Shown: positions 58,035 to 64,000 of the stretch, in pieces
Layout of the letters: each line of letters begins with the position of its first letter
Position numbering within the stretch: position 1 is the stretch's first letter
Assembly: GCA_008000375.1 (NCBI GenBank)
Contig: SMOI01000103.1
Span: 20,679 to 84,678, forward strand
DNA length: 64,000 nt
Reading direction: 5' to 3'
Source: Poteriospumella lacustris
Taxonomy: Eukaryota; Sar; Chrysophyceae; Chromulinales; Dinobryaceae
Position numbers and translations under genes: made by a program
The notes under the pieces: model-generated
Database searches by the model: none
Told to the model about the DNA's origin: nothing
Seen by the model: the letters and a program-made list of their open reading frames with translations, nothing else

Positions 58035-59087
58035 TTAGGCCCACAGCTTCAGCATCGTGTCCCACGAGCCGGTACACAACGCATTGCCGTCGGGCGCCAC
58101 GCCCAAACAAGACACGCGGTTCTCGTGACCTTGCAGCTGGTACACGTGCTTGTCCGTCGCACCCAAAATGTCCCAGCCCAAACAGTTGTAGTCGTCGTAG
58201 CCCGCGAACATCAAGCGACCCGACTTCGAGAACGCCACCGATGTGATGCCGCACACGATGTTGTCGTTGCGGAACTCCGACACCTCGCAGCACGAACGGA
58301 TGTCGAAGAAACGTGTCGTCGTGTCGTCGGAGCCCGTGCCGAAGCACTTCGCGTCGGGGAACAGACACACCGAGTTGATGTCCGACTCGTGGCCGCGCAA
58401 CGTCATCGTGCACTTGCCCGTGCGGATATCCCACACCTTCGCCTGCGAGTCACACGAACCCGACACGAACATGTTGGGGTCCACCGCCGGCAAGATCGAC
58501 AGCGACATCACATCGCCCTCGTGGTCCTGGAACGTCTGCTTCGACTGGCCCAACTCCACGTCCCACAACATGCAGGTCTGGTCACCCGACGACGTCAAAA
58601 TGGTCGAGTCGGAAATGAACCGACAGCACGACAGATAACCGTCGTGTGCCGCCAACTCGCGGTGCGAACGCGTCACGGACGGCTGGTTGATCTGATAGAT
58701 GGTACACAAGTTGTCCAAACCACCGCACGCCACCAACCCACACTTCGACTGCTCGAACGCGCACGTCATCACCCACGACGAGCGCAGCGGAATCGCCTGT
58801 GTCTTTGTGTTGGCGATCGCGTCCCACACGATCAACTTGCCGTCCTGCGACGCACTCACCAGGTCCTTGCTCGATCCCGACCAATGCATGGCGTAGATTT
58901 TGCCGAAGTGACCCTTCAGTGTTCGTCGCACCTTCGGGGTGGGACCCAAGGGCGTCGCCCGACCAGCCGCCACTGTCTTGATGCCATTGTAACCGCTGAG
59001 CTTCTGCTCTTGGGCTTTCGTCACTTGTTGCTTCAAGCTCTCCACTTGACGCTTGGCGTCTGCGATACGTTGTGCGATATCAGCCAT
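58035..59087 (-). CDS. GNB: heterotrimeric G-protein beta subunit, copy 2
   Basis: 350 residues, single exon, from ATG 59087, with the same amino-acid sequence as copy 1. Shadow frames in other phases are also the same in the two copies, so the identity extends to synonymous positions. All seven WD repeats and the coiled coil are present, so it should be functional. Its upstream flank is shorter by several small gaps relative to copy 1 and could differ in expression. Identity at silent sites means either a very recent duplication, gene conversion, or an assembly that placed two alleles head-on. Confidence 0.97.
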   Translation of the reverse strand: MADIAQRIADAKRQVESLKQQVTKAQEQKLSGYNGIKTVAAGRATPLGPTPKVRRTLKGHFGKIYAMHWSGSSKDLVSASQDGKLIVWDAIANTKTQAIPLRSSWVMTCAFEQSKCGLVACGGLDNLCTIYQINQPSVTRSHRELAAHDGYLSCCRFISDSTILTSSGDQTCMLWDVELGQSKQTFQDHEGDVMSLSILPAVDPNMFVSGSCDSQAKVWDIRTGKCTMTLRGHESDINSVCLFPDAKCFGTGSDDTTTRFFDIRSCCEVSEFRNDNIVCGITSVAFSKSGRLMFAGYDDYNCLGWDILGATDKHVYQLQGHENRVSCLGVAPDGNALCTGSWDTMLKLWA

Positions 59088-59824
59088 GGTGAGGAAGAAA
59101 GATGTGGTCTTGGTGAAAAGACTAACACGAGAAGAAGAAAGAGATCTGTTGGGGAAAAAAGAACGTCACCGCAGAGTCTCCAAGTACGAATGCTGCAGCG
59201 TCTTGCTCGAGAGGTGGTAGAACCAACAACACGTAGCAAGTGAAATCGTGATGGACAGTTGTGAAATGACTTCACGGAGTTTGTGACTTCGTGTGCGATC
59301 ACGAGGCATATCTTGCGTTTTACACAACCGACACAGCGAACAGCAGGCGACGGTTGCGCGTTTTACACCGCCAGCAGCGACGGAGGTGGCGACACAGAGG
59401 ACTTGGGTGAAACGGTTGTGTCGCGATAAAGAAACGTTGAACAAAGCGGAGAATACGAAGGCTAGGAACCGGCGTTTAAGATAGAGGCGAATAAATCAAA
59501 CCGTCGGAGGGTGTCATCGTCATCGTGGACTCCACGTTCCATTTTTCTCGTCGCCTTTTTTTTCTGTTTGATTCATCGGGCGTTTTGGCTTTGAATAGGA
59601 GCAAGATTTGGCGGACAAATCTTGGAGAGATCGAACGATACGTACCGAAGGTATTTCGCAGTATCTGAATGAAGAATAATTGAGTTGAGGGGTCGCAGCA
59701 ACAACCCGTTCTTATTTAGTCGTTCCTTCGTGGTGCTGTGCGTTGTCTGGCTGCCGATTGGTATACGGTATCATCGTATTGATAGTATTGAGTGAGTTGA
59801 GTTAGCAACGTGTGAATATATACC
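59088..59824. promoter_or_regulatory. divergent promoter region
   Basis: To about 59441 it is the right arm of the G-beta inverted repeat. The remaining 380 bases lead to the gene at 59825 and show no clear motif beyond a tattgagtgagttgag-type block near 59785. Confidence 0.5.
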
Positions 59825-62800
59825 ATGAGAAGCGAGGACGATCATGTGGCAAACTTCAAAGAAGAAATCGCCTCGCTGCTGTTGATGGTGCACGATCACT
59901 ATCTTCGCCATTTGGTGGGAAGTGACATTACTTTGGCCCTGTCCAAGTTTGTGTCTGGAATGGACCTGCAAGACGACGTTTCCGTCTTGGATATCGAAAG
60001 AATGCGCTTTCAAGTGATGGGGCAGTCGTCACACCCCATGGAATTCGATGCGTTCTTTGCATGGCTACGCTCTTTGGCCATGTTTCTCTACAAAGGCCGA
60101 GACATCAACGGCAGAATGGCCTTCCACGTGTTTCTCGTGGAACATTTGGTGCCTTCCGTGAGTGAAGTGGGCTATGGCGAGGCGAAGCCGGGCACCATCA
60201 ACTCCGAAGATGCCCCGTTGAAGCTGCTCACCACCGATGCCTGGCTGCTCTACACGCCCCTGCACGAGTTCTTCCATCTGCACTTCCTCTCCTTGGCCAA
60301 CGAGGTAAGCACGCCGTATGTGAGACTGCTCTTGTCTTTCGCTCTACCTCACTAATACGCCCCCACCCCGCCACCTGTTTTGTTTCTGTGCTGACGCTCA
60401 GTCGCTGAAGGTGGAATACAACCTGTTTGAATCCATCAGCCTCTGGAAGTGCATCGCGCAGACCGCTCACGATCGAAGCGTGGATTCCGAACGGTTGCGT
60501 ATGTCATTGCGGCTGCACGGTCTGACGCCGCAGCTGCTCACCGACGACGACATCGACCAGTGTCTGAGCCTGGCGATGGGCACCCACGAGAGCGACGCGC
60601 ACTTGACCCTGCCGCAGGTGCTCTACGTGCTCGAACTGCTGTCGGATCGCATCGATTGGAGCTGCCACCAGGACGCGGGGGTGCCCACCCAGTGTCGCTT
60701 GCACCTCCTCGTGCAGACACTCGCCCTGCAGATGCTACAAACCCGAATCTGGTCGTGCTACAAGGACCTGGAGGCCAGTGCCGGCCCAGTGACCACCACC
60801 GCCTCGTCGTCGTCCACGCCGTCGCCGTTGGTCGTGCGCACGGTGCTGTCGGTGCTCCGTCGCGCCGGTGTCTTCGCCGTGACCCAGCAGAACGTCACCG
60901 TCCATTTCCAGAATTCGTTTCATGCGCTAGCCCATGTCGTTCGCTTGCAACACATGCGCTTCCGTGACGAGCGGGGCCTCCACGAGGCTTGGCTATCGTT
61001 TCTGATGGCGTTGAAGGAAGACATCGAAACGGTCACGGGCGACACGCTGCGTACGACGGTGAAGCATCGCCACGTGACGCCGCAGAGCGAACTGCTCTTT
61101 GCGCTGGTGGAGTGGCTGCCGGGGCTGTGTTTCGCGGGCTACAGCGAGCACCACGAGGTGTTCGTCCCGTTCGGCAAGCTGCACACGGCCGAGTCACTCG
61201 ACCGGCTCTGGCCCCGCGTCTGGGAGCTCACGCGGGCCATTGTCACCAACGTGCAGACGCTGCAAGGCGGCGCCTTTGTCGCGCGCTTTGCGTGCAACTT
61301 CCGTGTGCACCGGGGTCAAGAACGAGCGGCGGTCAGCGCGGTCGAGTTGCGCGAGTTGCTGCTCGGCGGCCGTGTCTTCCAACAGACGAGCGCCCCCGCC
61401 GCCGCCGCCGCCGCCGCCGCTGCCGCCGTCGAGGGCGGGCGGCCCGTGGACGAGTCCACGGTCGAAGACGTCTACGACATCGCCGTGCGAGAAATCACCG
61501 GTCTGGCGGTGGACGACGAGCCGCTGCTGTCGCCGCTGCACATGATCGAAGTCATCTGCACCGTCTTCGCGAAGCTACGGCGCCACCAGCAGCAGCAGCA
61601 GCAGCGGTCGCGGTCCAGCGGCCGTATCCACGACGGCGTCGCCTCTGACGATGGCAGCGACCACGGCGGCCACCGTGACGAGGCAGACGGCGAGAGCGGC
61701 GACGAAGACGACGACGTCGCGTTCCTCGAGGCGCTGTTTCATCTGCGCGAAACGACCGAGGCGGCGGTGCTCGAGAACGACGCCACCGTCGCCGCCACCG
61801 CCACCGCGGTGGACGATGGCCACCGCGACGCGGTGGAGGACGACTCGGTGGAGGAGCTGAGCAGTGTGGACGGCCGCCACCGACTGCGCGTGCAGCCGAA
61901 CGTGCAGCCGCTGCGCGTCGGCGTCGACGACCGCGACGACCGCGACGACCGCGACGACCACGACGACGATGCCTGCCCAGCGCCGTCGACGTCCGCTGTG
62001 GCTGCTTCGGCACCGTCGTCGACGACCGCGACGACGACGGCGGCGGCGGCGGTCACCCCCGATACGACCAGTTTCAAGGCGAAACGCCTCGCGGAGCGCA
62101 AACGGTTGACCGTCGACACCGACGTCCACGACGACGACGGTGACGGCGACGGCGACGGCGACGACGACGGCGTCCCGCCGCCGCCGCCCGCGCCGACGCC
62201 CCCGGCGCACAAGCACCACACGCGACTGCGCCGCCCGTCGTATTCGCAGGAAACGCTCCAAACCGTCGCCGAAATCGTGCGGCTGCTGATGCACTTCCCG
62301 TCGCGGGGCTTCGACCCGGCGCCGTGGCAGGTGTATCAGTGGTACGTCGACATCGTCCGCGACGAACTCGGCGGCGGTGCAGGAGGAGGCGGCGCGAGCA
62401 GCTCGGGGAGCAGCCCGTGGGCGGCGTTGACCCTGGCGGCGACGTCGTCCGATGGCGATGGCGACGGCGTCGCCGCCCACGGCACCAGCAGCAACGTCAT
62501 CGTGCGGCGGCTGTTGCAGCTGCTGGCCGAACGCGGCCGCGTCTCCCCCGCCGTCTTCCCCACGTTCTTTGCGCCGTACTACGCTCCGGTCGAGGCGTTG
62601 CGATCGATTCTGCCGGCGTCGTCGCCCCGCATCGCCGACGTGGTACGGGCGCCGTTCTTTCGCTGGTTCGCCAGCGACAACGTCCAGCGTCTGTTGGCGC
62701 TGAACGGCGACCTGTTGAAATGGGAATTCGCGCGCTGTGTCTCGTGCTGCCGGCCGAACAAGGAGCCGTTCACGCAGTCGCTGGTCTACGCGATGCTCTC

Positions 62801-64000
62801 GCAGTCGCTGGCCGATCAGACGCGGACGCACGACCGCTACCGCTCGACGATGCTCGTCGACTACGCGCAGGTCGCCGCGTGGATCGCGGGCTACCTCAAC
62901 GACCCCGCGCGATCCGCCACCGCGACGGCGACGGCGATGGAGCCGCCCTTCTGGTGCGACTACGTGTTGACGTCGGCGCTGTCGGGGCTGCCCGCCGCGT
63001 TCTACGAGCCACACACCGCCGCCACCGCCACCGCTACCGCTACCGCTACCGCCACTGCCACCGCCGCCAGTGCCACGGCCTCGTCGGCGGCGGCTCTGGC
63101 GCAGAAACTGCCGCGACTGACGTTCGCGACGTTCGTCGTCTTCGCCGCGCGCTGCTTCTCGAAGCATTTGTTCCTCGCCGCGGCACCGACACCGCCGCCG
63201 CCGGGCAACAACGACGGCGACGGCGACGGCGACGAAGCCGACGCGGTGACCGAGACGCAGTTTCTCGACGCGATGCGGCGGATGCTGCGCATGTTCTCGG
63301 CGCAACTGACGGCGGCGCAGCGCGTCATCGAGATCCACATCCTCGAACACCTCTTCGACGGCAGCGGCGGCAGCAGCAGCGGCAGCCACGGCGGTGGCGG
63401 CAGTAGCGACGACGGAGGCCGCAGCGATGGCGGCGGTGGCGGCGGTGGTCGCCACGGCACCGACGAGGACGAGGACGGCGACGGCGACGGCGGCGGTGGC
63501 GATCGTCGCCACCGCCGCGAAACCGTCGCCCAGACGCGACGCCGGCTGGCGCAGTTTCTGCTGAAGAACCTCGCGCTGAGCCGTCGGACGTTCGACCAGC
63601 GGCTGCAGTCGCTGCCCGCGCCGCCCGCGACGTCGTCGTCGTCGTCGAGCATCGCGCTGCCGCCGCGGCCGCCGTCGTTTCTGTGGGACGCCGCGCGGTT
63701 CGTCGACTTCGTGCGCATGTTCCATCTCAACGAACGGCTCGCGCTACCGCCACCCACCGGGGCGCGGCACCCGCTGCGCCAGCCGTCGATGACGCACGCG
63801 TGGACCGTCTACGGCCACGTTCTGTACCGCGACCTGCGCACGGTGCCCGACGTCTTCGCGCAGCTGACGCAGACGTTTCTGCAGGCGGGGCACGTGCCGC
63901 CGCTGCCGATGGACATCGACGACGAGAAGCTCTGGGAGCTGCTGCAGTGGCAGTCGCTGCTGCTGCTGAGCCGCGCCAACGACACCGCCGCCACCGCCGC
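59825..64000 (+). CDS. large unrecognised protein, 3' end outside the window
   Basis: Exon 1 (59825-60304) joins exon 2 (from 60402) across a 97-base intron with GTAAGC and a pyrimidine-rich CAG end. The second exon then stays open to base 64000, giving more than 1350 residues with no stop. The first 400 residues are a helical, mostly balanced sequence (EEIASLLLMVHDHYLRHL, LHEFFHLHFLSLANE, YNLFESISLWKCIAQTAHD). Further on, helical blocks (ETLQTVAEIVRLLMHFPSRGF; RLTFATFVVFAARCFSKHLF) alternate with poly-Ala, poly-Gln, Asp/Gly and Ala/Thr runs encoded by GC-rich repeats. There is no signal peptide or membrane span. A large helical scaffold is the most I can say; CNOT1-like or other HEAT-type proteins are possibilities only. 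Confidence 0.75.

Larger units (their letters stand above)
55715..59441. repeat. large inverted repeat containing both G-beta genes
   Basis: Arms of about 1.5 kb (about 55715-57250 and 57930-59441) are reverse complements around a unique spacer of roughly 700-900 bases. Over the 350 codons I see no difference. In the 5' flank the arms differ mainly by short indels (for example tccaaac near 55785 and the aagaacaac segment near 55880 are absent from the right arm). In the 3' flank similarity fades within about 100 bases of the stop codons. Confidence 0.92.

Noticed and set aside
57756-59243. 495-codon frame opposite G-beta copy 2, and its 460-codon twin opposite copy 1
   Set aside because: Both are antisense to the G-beta coding sequence and duplicated only because the genes are.
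61575-63725. 716-codon minus-strand frame near the right edge
   Set aside because: It is antisense to the large plus-strand gene whose translation has helical, protein-like blocks. The minus-strand product is mostly Arg/Ala/Val runs.

Overview
The window is nuclear DNA from a compact protist genome. Genes lie on both strands about every 2-3 kb. Many carry short GT-AG introns (about 55-100 nt) whose exons join in frame into recognisable eukaryotic proteins: Pelota, U2A', Arp4 and a ROK kinase. Others are single exons. A 4-residue PSxQ/PTxQ repeat tract behind FG-GAP-like repeats, BspA-like DUF285 repeat proteins and a large polytopic LRR protein point loosely to a stramenopile or another SAR-type protist; this placement is an inference. 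No tRNA, rRNA, CRISPR array or intact transposon was recognised.

Layout. 1-4.6 kb: 3' part of a large membrane protein with an acidic tail. 5.9-7.8 kb: a divergent pair, a nuclear-looking protein with a SUMO-interaction-like motif and SAP-like C-terminus (-), and a protein ending in a CaaX-like box (+). 8.5-13.3 kb: secreted LRR and multi-spanning protein (-). 14.6-15.9 kb: Pelota/Dom34 in four exons (-). 16.2-16.9 kb: decayed, oppositely oriented copy of the 5.9-kb gene. 17.4-24.4 kb: double-domain glycosyltransferase-like secreted protein (-), two GH25 lysozyme paralogues (+) and a DUF285 protein between them (-). 25-30.7 kb: small secreted protein, a SNAPC1-like protein with a low-complexity tail, a short-chain dehydrogenase and a DUF4241-like protein. 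31.5-36.5 kb: Arp4 with an inverted fragment of itself alongside, a ROK-type sugar kinase and a membrane-anchored O-methyltransferase. 36.5-40 kb: tandem DUF285 genes, one lacking its start codon. 40.5-45 kb: PTGR-type oxidoreductase, a broken FG-GAP/PSxQ gene and U2A' (SNRPA1). 45.5-51.6 kb: a long coiled-coil/NPF-rich protein with a PAS-like end. 53.4-59.1 kb: F-box/LRR protein and two heterotrimeric G-protein beta genes with the same protein sequence, in inverted, convergent orientation. 59.8-64 kb: a large unrecognised gene running off the right edge.

The main theme is local duplication, often inverted. The G-beta pair is intact, the Arp4 fragment and SAP-like copy are dead, and the GH25 and DUF285 families have duplicated and been partly homogenised. 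Composition is mosaic. GC-rich genes with long Asp/Gly/Ala/Thr runs (1-4.6, 8.5-13.3, 26.7-28.3 and 60.4-64 kb) alternate with more balanced housekeeping genes. The GC-rich genes create many long antisense shadow frames, which are not listed.
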